DNA from: Bacteroidota bacterium
GTDB taxonomy: Bacteria; Bacteroidota; Bacteroidia; Bacteroidales; Paludibacteraceae
Reading direction: 5' to 3'
Assembly: GCA_021779195.1 (NCBI GenBank)
Contig: JAJYBB010000006.1
Location: 62,001 to 126,000, forward strand
Length of the DNA: 64,000 bases
Position 1 is the first letter of the stretch. The number at the start of each line of letters is the position of its first letter. The notes beneath the pieces are model-generated. The model had not been told where the DNA came from. It saw only the letters and a program-made list of their open reading frames with translations, and made no database searches. Below are positions 15,630 to 24,908 of the stretch, in pieces. Position numbers and translations under genes: made by a program.

Positions 15630-15661
15630 GAGTTCCGGCTTTCATGGTCGGAATTCTTTTT
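15630..15661 (+). terminator. Terminator-like hairpin in the greA leader
   Basis: GAGTTCCG (15630-15637) pairs with CGGAATTC (15649-15656; 8 bp, one G-U) around an 11-nt loop, followed by TTTTT. It lies between the promoter and greA. It could end a short RNA of about 55-60 nt, or attenuate greA. Confidence 0.55.
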
Positions 15662-15700
15662 GTTATATACATTGAAAAAAAACGAAAAAGGAGAAAAATT

Positions 15701-16171
15701 ATGGCAGTAACTTACATGACCGCAGAAGGTTATAAAAAATTAGTGGAGGAACTGAATGAGCTTGAACGCGTGCAACGTCCTGCCATCTCGAAACAAATAG
15801 CTGAAGCACGAGACAAAGGTGATTTGTCGGAAAATGCCGAATACGATGCCGCCAAAGAAGCTCAAGGGATGCTTGAAATGAAAATTTCGATGCTCAAAGA
15901 AACTATTTCTTCAGCACGCATGATAGATGAGTCAAAAATCAGAACTGATGAGGTCCAAATTTTGACACGAGTAAAAATTAAAAACACAAAGACGAATCAA
16001 ATTATGTCGTACATGATTGTATCTGAGAGTGAAGCAAATTTTAAAGAAGGTAAACTCTCTGTTACTACACCTATTGCCAAAGGATTACTTGGGAAAAAAG
16101 TAGGGCAGAAAACTACTGTACAGGTTCCTTCAGGAGCAATGGAATTCGAGATTATTGAGATTGGCCTTTAA
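15701..16171 (+). CDS. greA: Transcription elongation factor GreA
   Basis: GreA rescues backtracked RNA polymerase by stimulating transcript cleavage. The N-terminal coiled coil contains the conserved tip region RDKGDLSENAEYDAAKE, and the C-terminal FKBP-like domain ends in EFEIIEIGL. The frame opens at 15644, but I chose the ATG at 15701 (MAVTYMTAEGYKKL, 156 residues). A clear AAAAGGAGA Shine-Dalgarno sequence lies 6-7 nt before it, unusual for this phylum. A promoter and a terminator-like hairpin precede it. Confidence 0.95.
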   Translation: MAVTYMTAEGYKKLVEELNELERVQRPAISKQIAEARDKGDLSENAEYDAAKEAQGMLEMKISMLKETISSARMIDESKIRTDEVQILTRVKIKNTKTNQIMSYMIVSESEANFKEGKLSVTTPIAKGLLGKKVGQKTTVQVPSGAMEFEIIEIGL

Positions 16172-16205
16172 AAAACAACAAATTTCAAAATATCAATTTT
16201 ATAAA

Positions 16206-16595
16206 ATGACTGTATTTAGCAAAATTGTGAATGGTGAAATTCCATGTTATAAAATTGCGGAAGACGAACATTTTTTTGCCTTTTTGGATATCAATCCCCT
16301 GACCAAAGGTCACACTCTGGTAATACCCAAATTAGAAGTAGATTATATTTTTGACATAGATGATAAAAGCTTGTCTGATATGATTATTTTTGCAAAAAAG
16401 GTGGCAATTGCCATCGAAAAAAGTGTTTCATGTTCGCGCGTTGGGGTGGCTGTTATCGGATTGGAAGTACCGCATGCTCATATCCACCTCATTCCCATCA
16501 ATCGTGAATCAGATATGAATTTCAAAAATTCAAAACAAAAACTCACTGAAAAGGAAATGACAGAGATTGCAGCAAAAATCCGAAGTAATTTTTAA
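16206..16595 (+). CDS. HIT-family nucleotide hydrolase
   Basis: The 129-residue HIT protein has the histidine triad in HAHIHLIP (His90, His92, His94). The N-terminal block FSKIVNGEIPCYKIAEDEHF is typical of Hint/PKCI-like members, which hydrolyse purine nucleoside phosphoramidates and related compounds. The ATG at 16206 is preferred because the upstream extension overlaps greA and is unlike the family. It lies 34 nt after greA and shares a terminator with the convergent protease gene. Confidence 0.9.
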   Translation: MTVFSKIVNGEIPCYKIAEDEHFFAFLDINPLTKGHTLVIPKLEVDYIFDIDDKSLSDMIIFAKKVAIAIEKSVSCSRVGVAVIGLEVPHAHIHLIPINRESDMNFKNSKQKLTEKEMTEIAAKIRSNF

Positions 16596-16614
16596 AATCA
16601 CTGCAACGAATTAC

Positions 16615-16656
16615 AAAAAATGCCGACTTATTGCACATATAGTCGGCTTTCTTTTT
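16615..16656. terminator. Bidirectional terminator
   Basis: GCCGACT (16622-16628) pairs with AGTCGGC (16641-16647), flanked by an A run on the left and a T-rich run on the right. It lies between convergent genes. Confidence 0.85.
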
Positions 16657-16677
16657 AATAATCTATTAAGAAGATAT

Positions 16678-18285
16678 TTATTTCTTTGAGTGCAAAACTT
16701 CAAGTGCTTTTGTAACAGTTTTATCATCCTTGTACAACAAGGGATAAAAGCCATTATCACCTAACACAGTACGCGAAATATATGCCTCCAGCTGAATTTC
16801 AATAAATCGCCTCGAAATGGAAATTTGTTTCATGTCAGGTTTCACTCCTTTTTTTGCAACGAAATTAATAAAATCGTTCAAAATATTCCTTTTTTGAAGG
16901 TAAGCCACTAATGGCATCCAAGTTTTGAGAGCTTTTAATTTTTCTCTATTTTGATCCGCATACTGAAACGCATACTGATAAATATACCCATAATTAATCA
17001 CTTTATTTAGATATGGTGTAAATTCAGTTGTATCGCGTGGGACAAAAACATCAGGCATGATACCCCCGCCACCATATACAGTTCTACCACCGAAAGTTTT
17101 ATATTTTAATTTTTTGGAAATATGAATACTATCTTTTGAATAAAACTCTCCGTGATTAAAGCGATTTAAAATATCCATTTCATAAGCATCAGAATTACCT
17201 TTCACATAAGGTTTTTGAATACAACGTCCCGACGGGGTGTAATATCGTGCAACTGTTAACCGCAAGGCAGACCCATCACCAAGATCGAATTGCTGCTGAA
17301 CCAAACCCTTGCCAAAAGTACGCCGTCCAACTAAAATCCCACGGTCATTATCTTGGATGGCTCCTGAAAAAATTTCACTTGCCGAAGCAGAAAATTCATC
17401 TATCAACACTACTATCGGGGTATTAATACAACTTCCTTTACCATCAGCCTTTGCCTCTGAACGAGGGTACGCACGTCCTTTTGAATAGACGATGACTCTG
17501 CCTTCCGGTAAAAATTCGTTCACCATATTGATGGCCTGATCCATAAAACCGCCACTATTTTCACGCAAATCAATAATAAATTTTTTAGCACCTTTATTTT
17601 TTAAGTTTGCAATTGCATTCAAAAATTCAGAATACGTAGTTGAAGCAAATTTACTAACCTTGATAAAACCGATACCTGGTTGAATCATATAAGCAATATC
17701 AACCGAATTAACCGGAATATCGCCACGAATAATGTTATAATGAAGAATTTCATGTGTCCCAAGCCTCCGTATTCCTAATTTAACTTTTGTATTTGCAGGT
17801 CCACGAAGTTTTTTCATTACACGTTCGTTGGTAATATTTTTACCAACAAAAGCCGAATCGTTTACCTGAATAATTCGGTCGCCGGCTAACAATCCAACTT
17901 TTTCTGATGGGCCGCCACTCACTACCGAAACAATCATGATGGTGTCGTTCTGGATATTAAACTGAACTCCTATCCCGGAAAAACTACCTTCCAATTCGCT
18001 ATTAACATCAGCTAGATCAGCTGCAGGAATATATACAGAATGAGGATCCAACTGTGAAACAGCATCGGACAAAAGTGCTTCGCTCATGGCTTTTGTATCA
18101 ACCGTGTCGACGTATTGATTTTTTATAATCGAAAGCAATTCATCCACCTTGCTTCGTCCATGCGTTGAAAATAAACCTGATGAATTCGAAATATTTGCCC
18201 GGCGAGCCAATAAATTTCCAAGCAATAAACCTCCGATTGCTGAAAGAAGCACTACAGAGGCCAGAAGAAGATATTTTTTATTCAT
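16678..18285 (-). CDS. S41 C-terminal processing protease (Ctp)
   Basis: A membrane-anchored serine protease of 535 residues acting in the periplasm. It has an N-terminal hydrophobic segment (5-27) and a PDZ domain (about 100-180, with GIGVQF and GLLAGDRIIQVN). The S41 catalytic core follows, with the nucleophilic serine in EFSASASE (298-304) and the general-base Lys326 in RRTFGKGLVQ. Family members trim C-terminal tails of envelope proteins. It is the third gene of the series mpl, dCMP deaminase, ctp, all on the minus strand with gaps of 39 and 101 nt. Confidence 0.93.
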   Translation of the reverse strand: MNKKYLLLASVVLLSAIGGLLLGNLLARRANISNSSGLFSTHGRSKVDELLSIIKNQYVDTVDTKAMSEALLSDAVSQLDPHSVYIPAADLADVNSELEGSFSGIGVQFNIQNDTIMIVSVVSGGPSEKVGLLAGDRIIQVNDSAFVGKNITNERVMKKLRGPANTKVKLGIRRLGTHEILHYNIIRGDIPVNSVDIAYMIQPGIGFIKVSKFASTTYSEFLNAIANLKNKGAKKFIIDLRENSGGFMDQAINMVNEFLPEGRVIVYSKGRAYPRSEAKADGKGSCINTPIVVLIDEFSASASEIFSGAIQDNDRGILVGRRTFGKGLVQQQFDLGDGSALRLTVARYYTPSGRCIQKPYVKGNSDAYEMDILNRFNHGEFYSKDSIHISKKLKYKTFGGRTVYGGGGIMPDVFVPRDTTEFTPYLNKVINYGYIYQYAFQYADQNREKLKALKTWMPLVAYLQKRNILNDFINFVAKKGVKPDMKQISISRRFIEIQLEAYISRTVLGDNGFYPLLYKDDKTVTKALEVLHSKK

Positions 18286-18386
18286 AATAAAACAATAAAC
18301 ACGCCATCAAAAATGAGTGTAGTTCAAATAAAACAATAATTTCAATAAAAATTTATCCCTAAGAAATCAAAAAACATGACAAAGAG

Positions 18387-18815
18387 TCAAATTTCAGAAT
18401 TTTGAAGAAAATGCACTTCAATTCCTGCTCTTTTCAACAATTCAACTCCATCCATTACGCGATATTCCTCTCCATAAATAACCCTCTTTATTCCCGATTG
18501 AATAATCAGTTTAGAACATTCAATACAAGGAGAAGCCGTAACATATAGAGTAGCACCATCGCTACTGTTGTGAGAACGGGCAACTTTAGTAATAGCATTA
18601 GCTTCGGCATGTAAAACATAAGGTTTTGACACATTATTTTCATCTTCACATTTATTCTCAAAACCAGAAGGAGTACCATTGTAACCATCAGAAATGATCA
18701 TTTTGTTTTTCACCAACAAAGCACCAACTTTCCGACGTTCACAATAAGAATTTTCAGCCCAGATACGCGCCATGCGCATGTAACGGTTATCCAATAGTTT
18801 TTGTTTCTCGGTCAT
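18387..18815 (-). CDS. dCMP deaminase (ComEB-like)
   Basis: This 142-residue zinc deaminase supplies dUMP for thymidylate synthesis. The active-site box HAEANAI (His69, Glu71) and the metal pair PCIEC (Cys97, Cys100) are intact. An extra segment YNGTPSGFENKCED resembles the second metal site and the dCMP-specific insertion of the ComEB group. It lies 39 nt downstream of mpl. Confidence 0.92.
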   Translation of the reverse strand: MTEKQKLLDNRYMRMARIWAENSYCERRKVGALLVKNKMIISDGYNGTPSGFENKCEDENNVSKPYVLHAEANAITKVARSHNSSDGATLYVTASPCIECSKLIIQSGIKRVIYGEEYRVMDGVELLKRAGIEVHFLQNSEI

Positions 18816-18854
18816 GTCCCTTTTTATAAATTTTCAACAGTAAAATAAAACAAA

Positions 18855-20222
18855 TTATTTTTGAAGTAGTTCTTGAGAAAAATCAAAAAGATTGATTCCT
18901 GAAAAATCTCCTGAGGTCATAAACAATAAAGCAGTATTGACTAAAGAAAGATTTCTGATTTGCGTTTGAAACAATTCTGCATCGGTAAATACCAAAAGTT
19001 TATCATTATTGAAAGCATTCTTCACCTGTTCAGGTTTAATCTCAGGGAGCTGTTTATGATGAATCACTTCAGGATTAAAATATACAAATGCTACATCAGC
19101 ATCATCCATACACCCGGCATACTGAGGCAAAAATTCTTCAGTCAAACTACTAAAAGTGTGCAATTCCATACATGCCACCAATTTTCGTTCGGGAAATTGG
19201 TGGCGAACAGCCTTAATCGTAGCTTTTAATTTTGATGGTGAATGAGCAAAATCTTTAAAAACAACTGTTTGTTGCGTATCGGCAATTTTTTGCAAACGGT
19301 TCGATGCACCTGAAAAATTACCAATTACAGAATAAAACTGTTCATCAGTAACCCCAATCTGGCGGCATGCCAAGCGGGCAGCATTCAAATTCTGAAGATT
19401 ATGTTCGCCGAAAATTTTTAAAGGAACTTCACCTTTTTTCGTTTTTAAAAAGGTTATACCATTTCGGACAAGATATTCGGGTGTGTTATATGAAAAGGGT
19501 ACAATGTCGCGGCGTAAATGTGATGCAATCCGATTTAAATTTTCGTCACCATCAAAATATATTAACCTACCCTGCACTTCCAGCAGGTTCACAAATTTAT
19601 GAAATTGCTCGACATAATTCTCAAAAGTGGGAAACACATTGATATGATCCCAAGCAATACCCGTAAGTACTGCAATATGAGGTTTGTACAAATGAAATTT
19701 GGGACGTTTATCAATCGGTGAAGTTAAATATTCATCACCTTCAAAAACCGCAATTCGAGCTTCATACGAAAGTTTAACCATAGTATCAAAACCCTCGATT
19801 TGTGCACCAACCATGTAATCAGCATCTATATTTAAATTTTTGAGCACAAACAAAATCATGGCAGTAGTTGTTGTTTTACCATGGCTACCGCCAATGACAA
19901 TACGAGTTTTGCTGCGGGTTTGTTGAAAAAGATATTCCGGAAAAGAATAAATTTTCAGTCCAAGTTCTTTGGCTCGAATAAGTTCAGGATTATCTTCCTT
20001 AGCGTGCATTCCCAAAATCACAGCATCTAATCCTTTGTGGATTTTCTCAGGAAACCAGCCCATCACATCTGGCAGTAATCCACTGGATTTCAACCGACTG
20101 AGCGATGGTTCGAAGACTTCATCATCAGAGCCGGTAACCTGATAATTATCTTTTTTGCTGATGGCAATAGCTAAATTGTGCATAGCAGCACCGCCAATAG
20201 CTATAAAATGAACTCGTTGCAT
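18855..20222 (-). CDS. mpl: UDP-N-acetylmuramate:L-alanyl-gamma-D-glutamyl-meso-diaminopimelate ligase
   Basis: Mpl reattaches recycled murein tripeptide to UDP-MurNAc in the cytosol. The protein is a complete Mur ligase: N-terminal Rossmann segment FIAIGGAAMHNLA, ATP loop GGSHGKTTTT (111-120), central DHINVFPTFENY, and C-terminal DFAHSPSKLKAT. It is close to MurC, but GGAAMHNLA and the tripeptide-type centre favour Mpl. I chose the ATG at 20222 (455 residues) because the upstream extension is lysine-rich and runs back towards the promoter. Confidence 0.92.
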   Translation of the reverse strand: MQRVHFIAIGGAAMHNLAIAISKKDNYQVTGSDDEVFEPSLSRLKSSGLLPDVMGWFPEKIHKGLDAVILGMHAKEDNPELIRAKELGLKIYSFPEYLFQQTRSKTRIVIGGSHGKTTTTAMILFVLKNLNIDADYMVGAQIEGFDTMVKLSYEARIAVFEGDEYLTSPIDKRPKFHLYKPHIAVLTGIAWDHINVFPTFENYVEQFHKFVNLLEVQGRLIYFDGDENLNRIASHLRRDIVPFSYNTPEYLVRNGITFLKTKKGEVPLKIFGEHNLQNLNAARLACRQIGVTDEQFYSVIGNFSGASNRLQKIADTQQTVVFKDFAHSPSKLKATIKAVRHQFPERKLVACMELHTFSSLTEEFLPQYAGCMDDADVAFVYFNPEVIHHKQLPEIKPEQVKNAFNNDKLLVFTDAELFQTQIRNLSLVNTALLFMTSGDFSGINLFDFSQELLQK

Positions 20223-20270
20223 ACTGAAAAATAAACAAGGTTTTTTCTTATTTTTGCATTTTTTGACCTG

Positions 20271-20278
20271 CAAATGTA
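20271..20278 (-). promoter_or_regulatory. mpl promoter -7 element TACATTTG
   Basis: This perfect TAnnTTTG on the minus strand lies 49 nt before the mpl ATG. Confidence 0.55.
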
Positions 20279-20476
20279 CTAAAAAGTTTCCAATATCCTG
20301 AAATCAACGAAGTTTAGAATTACACTCAAATATCCAATTATTTAGATTTGAATTTACTATGCTTGACAAAATACAATTTTGAATGAATTATCTCTGGTCT
20401 GAAAATGGACAAATAACCCTATACAATAAATTAAAAATCAGAAAATTAAAAAGTTGAAGTATAAAAATTAAAAAAA

Positions 20477-21304
20477 ATGAAACTACACAAAATTGAAGCC
20501 GGATATTTTCATGTGGATGGTGGAGCAGTATTTGGCGTTGTACCAAAACGAGTTTGGCAAAAACGATATTCATGCGACGATGACAATTTCTGTCAATTAG
20601 CCATGCGGTTATTATTGATTGACACAGGCGCACGCCGAATTTTAATCGATTCAGGGACAGGAGATAAACAATTGGATTACTTAAAGTATTATGATTTTGC
20701 AGGGGTCATCAATTTTGAAGAAGAATTAAATAAGTTGGCATACAGCTGTTTAGATATTACAGATGTGATTCTTACTCATTTACATTTTGACCATTGCGGC
20801 GGATGTACCCGTTTCAATGCTGACCGCACCAAAATAGAACTTACATTTCCAAATGCAACTCACTGGGTAGGCGAAAAGCAATGGAAAAATTTTCTGAATC
20901 CAAATGTCCGTGAAGGAGATTCTTATTTCAAAGAAAATATGATTCCGGTTGAAGAAGCCGGAAAATTGAAATTAGTAAAAGAAAATCAATGGCTTTGCCC
21001 CGAAATAGAATTGCGTTTGTTCAACGGACATACCGTTGGACAAATCGCTGCATATATTTATGATCAATCAAAAACCTATATTTATGTCGGCGATGTAATT
21101 CCAGTTGCTGCTACAGTACCGTTATCATGGATTTCGGCTTACGACACCTATCCTTTAATTGCCATGGATGAGAAAAAAATACTTTTAGATGAAGCCGTTG
21201 AGAAACATCAAGTACTTTTTTTCGAGCACGATGCATATACCGAAAGTTGCACGGTGAAAGAAATGTACGGGAAATACAGAGTCGACGAAAGTTTTAATCT
21301 ATAA
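20477..21304 (+). CDS. Metallo-beta-lactamase-fold hydrolase
   Basis: The 275-residue cytoplasmic protein has the MBL metal motif HLHFDH (His101, His103, Asp105, His106), a later metal histidine in FNGHTVGQ, the bridging aspartate in YVGDVIP and a final histidine in FFEHD. The fold includes lactonases, esterases and nucleases. The overall pattern is nearest to AHL-lactonase-like or general MBL hydrolases, but the substrate cannot be told. It is a single gene ending in a strong terminator. Confidence 0.88.
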   Translation: MKLHKIEAGYFHVDGGAVFGVVPKRVWQKRYSCDDDNFCQLAMRLLLIDTGARRILIDSGTGDKQLDYLKYYDFAGVINFEEELNKLAYSCLDITDVILTHLHFDHCGGCTRFNADRTKIELTFPNATHWVGEKQWKNFLNPNVREGDSYFKENMIPVEEAGKLKLVKENQWLCPEIELRLFNGHTVGQIAAYIYDQSKTYIYVGDVIPVAATVPLSWISAYDTYPLIAMDEKKILLDEAVEKHQVLFFEHDAYTESCTVKEMYGKYRVDESFNL

Positions 21305-21322
21305 GGTTGAAAATCATATTTT

Positions 21323-21366
21323 AAAAGAGGAATGAAAGAATAATTTCTTTCATTCCTCTTTTTTTA
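21323..21366. terminator. Bidirectional terminator
   Basis: AGAGGAATGAAAGAA (21326-21340) pairs with TTCTTTCATTCCTCT (21345-21359), 15 bp with a 4-nt loop. An A run and a T run flank it. It separates convergent genes. Confidence 0.92.
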
Positions 21367-22059
21367 TACCGCAAAATAAGATTGCAATTCGTTAAGTGTA
21401 TCAGAATCAGTATGTAAATCTTTGACTATAATTCCCTTTTCGAGAACTACAATACGCTTGCAAACTTCGGTAATATGATTCAAGTCGTGACTCGAAATAA
21501 GCATGGTGATATTCATTTGACTTTGCAGTTCATTAAGAAAACGCTTCAATCGAATTTGGGAAGAAGGATCAAGAGCCGTAAAGGGTTCGTCGAGAATGAG
21601 TAAACGAGGATTTCCGATAAGAGCGGCCGCAATACCTATTTTTTTTTGATTGCCTTTTGAAAAATCGCGAATTAATTTGCGGGTTCCCAAAATTTCAGTA
21701 TTAAAAAAATCTTTCATAGATTCAAAAAACAAATTCATGTCATCAGAAGACTTGTGATGCAATTTTCCTACAAAATTGAAGTATTCTTCGGGAGTCAGAA
21801 AGTCAATTAGAAAACCTTCGTCTAAAAACGAACCAGTCATCGATTTCCAGTTATCATTTTGTGCAACAGGCTCTGAATCAACTAAAACATCACCTTTAGA
21901 TGCTTGAATTAAATCGAGAACTAACCTAAAAAAAGTTGTTTTACCAGCTCCGTTATTTCCAACCAAACCAAAACTTTCGCCATTGGATATATTCAAAGCC
22001 GGAATATCCAATACAGTAACTTCATTATAAACTTTCTGTAAATTTTTTACCTGAATCAT
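21364..22059 (-). CDS. ABC transporter ATP-binding protein
   Basis: The 231-residue ATPase has Walker A GNNGAGKTT (34-42), a signature-like FSKGNQKKIGI (133-143, in place of LSGGQ), Walker B LLILDEP (153-159) and an H-loop in ISSHDLNH. It lies 71 nt downstream of a DUF5687 membrane protein, and the two probably form one exporter. The substrate is unknown. Confidence 0.92.
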   Translation of the reverse strand: MIQVKNLQKVYNEVTVLDIPALNISNGESFGLVGNNGAGKTTFFRLVLDLIQASKGDVLVDSEPVAQNDNWKSMTGSFLDEGFLIDFLTPEEYFNFVGKLHHKSSDDMNLFFESMKDFFNTEILGTRKLIRDFSKGNQKKIGIAAALIGNPRLLILDEPFTALDPSSQIRLKRFLNELQSQMNITMLISSHDLNHITEVCKRIVVLEKGIIVKDLHTDSDTLNELQSYFAV

Positions 22060-22130
22060 GTCTTCAATGATTTTTAATGAAACAACGAAATTAAATTAGT
22101 ATTATAACAAATTTATTCAAATTTTAAAAA

Positions 22131-23615
22131 TTATTCTCCTTGTCTAAAGCCTTCAGCCAAAATATATTTTCGACGATTAAACTGGTCGACACAAATTGTG
22201 ATCAGTTGATTTCGAAGCGCTATACCCACCAAACCCAATGCTGCAAGGGAATAAAGAGCAGTAGCAATGGAGAAAAGAGTAGACAATACCCATACTAACA
22301 ACATGGGTAACAACATGATAGGTAGAATAATCAAAAAACTTTTGTAGGTAGTGCCCTGATAATTCATAGCTGCCGAATGCGACAAATCGACCCGTCGGTT
22401 ATTGTAAGTTGCCAAAAATAAAAGAAGATACACATTTACTCCTGAATTGAAAATAAAGGCTGCCAAGTGTAAATAGAATATCCTCAACCCAAAATAATAG
22501 TAGGGAGTAGAAAGCACAAAACAAAGGACATTGAAGCCAATCAACAAATAATAATTGGCATTAAAATAAGTCCGAATTGGAATATTATTCGTCATTAAAC
22601 TATCAAAATGTCCACTATCCCAACTAATTACCCATTGTCCAAACATAAGCATGAACAATCCGGTAATGAACATCGCCACAAAGAAAAGCATCCCGTAATT
22701 GTGCATATAGACATCTTTGGTATAAAAAATCAATCCATAAAACAGGAAAAAGACGGACATATACAAAATGCTTTTTGTTCGTTTATGACGAAGGATTAAC
22801 TTGATTTCCAAGGTAATAATTTCTCCAATAATCCCAAAACGATTTAAAAAAGAAAAATTGGTAACAACAGTATTATCGTGTTTAATATGTTTATTAAAAT
22901 GTTCGGGATAAAAATTTTCAGCAAAGAACCAACGATTCAGCCAATAAGCTCCAATTGCAGCCAACAGAGGGAAAATACAGCCATAAGGCCGCATAACGGC
23001 AAACATAAATAGACGGTTTGAAAAATGGAAAAGAGAGAAAATTTTAAAATATTCTAAGGCTGCAAAACTCCCTAAAATCGCAAAAATTACAATAAACGAA
23101 ATCCATCCCGAACCATACTTCCGTTTCAGAAATGCAGCCATTTGAGAGTTAAACCAAATGATCAAAATAACGATCAAAATAAAACGAAAAGCTACAGTTA
23201 AACTATAATATCCAACTACTGATTTCAGGGCGAAGGGCACGACGACTAATAAACTAAAATAATTGATTGGACTTACTATCGGTCTAAGCAAAAGAAAATT
23301 AACTAAAGTAGCTCTTTTAATTGGAAGTACTTGATAAGGCGGCAATTGGAAAGTATTGAGTTGCTGCATCAAAAATCGAAAAGTAAGAAATCCCAACACA
23401 ATATATAGCATGGCTCCGTTGAAAAGTTCCAACGGATTGAGTTTGCTATCGGCTTTCTCCAATATTTCACTCAACGAAAAGCCTAAAAACAATAAAATAA
23501 CCGCAAAATATAACGCAAAAAATCCAAGCATAATGTTTACAGCCAGGTTTTTATAAAATCCCTGAGCCCTTAAGCTTTTCTTCCATTCGTGCAACAATAA
23601 ATTAAATACTATCAT
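22131..23615 (-). CDS. DUF5687 polytopic membrane protein (ABC exporter permease)
   Basis: The protein is about 494 residues from the internal methionine MIVFNLLLHEWKK. It has roughly 10-12 hydrophobic helices and an amphipathic basic N-terminus, the layout of DUF5687 proteins in Bacteroidota. It pairs with the ATPase gene directly downstream, so it is probably the membrane half of an ABC-2-like exporter. The frame extends 15 residues further upstream. No substrate can be inferred. Confidence 0.82.
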   Translation of the reverse strand: MIVFNLLLHEWKKSLRAQGFYKNLAVNIMLGFFALYFAVILLFLGFSLSEILEKADSKLNPLELFNGAMLYIVLGFLTFRFLMQQLNTFQLPPYQVLPIKRATLVNFLLLRPIVSPINYFSLLVVVPFALKSVVGYYSLTVAFRFILIVILIIWFNSQMAAFLKRKYGSGWISFIVIFAILGSFAALEYFKIFSLFHFSNRLFMFAVMRPYGCIFPLLAAIGAYWLNRWFFAENFYPEHFNKHIKHDNTVVTNFSFLNRFGIIGEIITLEIKLILRHKRTKSILYMSVFFLFYGLIFYTKDVYMHNYGMLFFVAMFITGLFMLMFGQWVISWDSGHFDSLMTNNIPIRTYFNANYYLLIGFNVLCFVLSTPYYYFGLRIFYLHLAAFIFNSGVNVYLLLFLATYNNRRVDLSHSAAMNYQGTTYKSFLIILPIMLLPMLLVWVLSTLFSIATALYSLAALGLVGIALRNQLITICVDQFNRRKYILAEGFRQGE

Positions 23616-23667
23616 AATTTGAAAATTAAAAAGATGATAACCAAAAAAAATATCTGTCAAGAAAAAT

Positions 23668-24195
23668 CTATTTCATCTCTTCTTCACTATACCAACGGGC
23701 ATACATGGTATAATTATGAGCAATTTTTCGATTCATTTCGTTGGTTTGATGCGGTTCTATTTGTTTCACAAACTTAGCCGGAACGCCTGCCCATAGGCTG
23801 TATGGAGGAATTTTGGTGTTACTCAATACTAAAGCTCCGGCTGCCACAATGGAACCCTCGCCTATTTCGGCATAATCCAACACAGTTGCACCCATGCCAA
23901 TTAAAGCATAATTATCAATTTTAGCACCATGAATAGTAACATTATGACCTACTGATACATAATCGCCAATCTCAACAATCGATTTCTGAAACAAAGTATG
24001 CAGCACAGACCCATCCTGGATATTTACATGATTTCCGATACGAATGGAATTAACATCACCACGCAAAACAGCGTTAAACCAAATGCTGCAACCTTCACCC
24101 ATAATAACATCGCCCACGATAGTTGCATTTTCAGCCAAAAAACAATCATTCCCTATTTGAGGCGTAAACCCGCGAACTGCTTTAATATAAGCCAT
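23668..24195 (-). CDS. Gamma-carbonic-anhydrase-like hexapeptide-repeat protein
   Basis: The 175-residue left-handed beta-helix protein has repeated hexapeptides such as IGNDCF, IVGDVI and IGEGSI. The conserved RGDVNSIRIG is present, and three histidines at the gamma-CA zinc positions (His66, His84, His89, in VLHT and VGHNVTIHG). Most such bacterial proteins (YrdA/PaaY type) have weak or unproven anhydrase activity. It may lead the operon with the DUF5687 exporter genes downstream. It has its own promoter, facing away from rimM. Confidence 0.9.
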   Translation of the reverse strand: MAYIKAVRGFTPQIGNDCFLAENATIVGDVIMGEGCSIWFNAVLRGDVNSIRIGNHVNIQDGSVLHTLFQKSIVEIGDYVSVGHNVTIHGAKIDNYALIGMGATVLDYAEIGEGSIVAAGALVLSNTKIPPYSLWAGVPAKFVKQIEPHQTNEMNRKIAHNYTMYARWYSEEEMK

Positions 24196-24219
24196 AATTC
24201 ATATGTTATTATCAATTTG

Positions 24220-24227
24220 CAAAGATA
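24220..24227 (-). promoter_or_regulatory. -7 element TATCTTTG for the gamma-CA-like gene
   Basis: This perfect TAnnTTTG on the minus strand lies 25 nt before the start codon. Confidence 0.55.
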
Positions 24228-24320
24228 AATAATTTTAGAAATAAAATTCACATTTAGAATAAAAAATTAGAAATAATATGCTTCGATTTTTTTAAACTTG
24301 TATTCAGATAAAATAATTTG

Positions 24321-24328
24321 TACTTTTG
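24321..24328 (+). promoter_or_regulatory. rimM promoter -7 element TACTTTTG
   Basis: This perfect TAnnTTTG has TTG 20 nt upstream (24298-24300) and lies about 60 nt before the rimM ATG. Confidence 0.6.
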
Positions 24329-24389
24329 CAAAATAGTGCAAAATCGAAAAAACGATTTATTTATCTACAGATTATCAACCATATCCTTT

Positions 24390-24908
24390 ATGATTTCAGC
24401 AAACGAAATTTTTCCGATCGGACAAATTAACAAACCGCACGGTGTAAACGGTGAAATGTCATTCAATTTCACTACCGATATTTTCGATACAGAAGAAGCT
24501 CCTTTCTTTATTTTAAATATTCAGGGTATTTTTGTGCCATTTTTTATCGAATCCTACCGATTTAATACCGACAACACGGGCATGTTAAAATTCGACGATA
24601 TCAATTCTGAAGAACAGGCGCGTGAATTCATTGGATTAACTATCTATTTAGAAAATAAATATTTAAATCAAGTTGAAGATACGGAAATCGAACTGAATTA
24701 CTTTGTAGGTTTTAGTATGACTGATGCACAAAATGGATTGCTCGGAGTGATTGCAGAAGTTGACCAATCAACTGAAAATGTCCTTTTTGTTATTCCTACC
24801 GAAAACGACGAATTGCTCATTCCATTTTTTGAAGATTTAATTGAAAAAATTGACCATAAAAAGAAAATGCTTTTTGTTAACCTTCCTATCGGATTATTAG
24901 ATTTGTGA
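24390..24908 (+). CDS. rimM: Ribosome maturation factor RimM
   Basis: RimM assists 30S subunit maturation by binding ribosomal protein S19. The protein (172 residues from the ATG at 24390) starts with IGQINKPHGVNGEMSF, the family signature. The PRC-barrel half ends in LIPFFEDLIEKIDHKKKMLFVNLP. The frame extends to 24318, but that would begin at the promoter. It lacks the usual rpsP or trmD neighbours here. Confidence 0.93.
   Translation: MISANEIFPIGQINKPHGVNGEMSFNFTTDIFDTEEAPFFILNIQGIFVPFFIESYRFNTDNTGMLKFDDINSEEQAREFIGLTIYLENKYLNQVEDTEIELNYFVGFSMTDAQNGLLGVIAEVDQSTENVLFVIPTENDELLIPFFEDLIEKIDHKKKMLFVNLPIGLLDL

Noticed and set aside
14540-15700. Searched for tRNA genes in the largest intergenic region and other gaps.
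   Set aside because: No cloverleaf or TTCRANY T-loop context with matching acceptor stem was seen.
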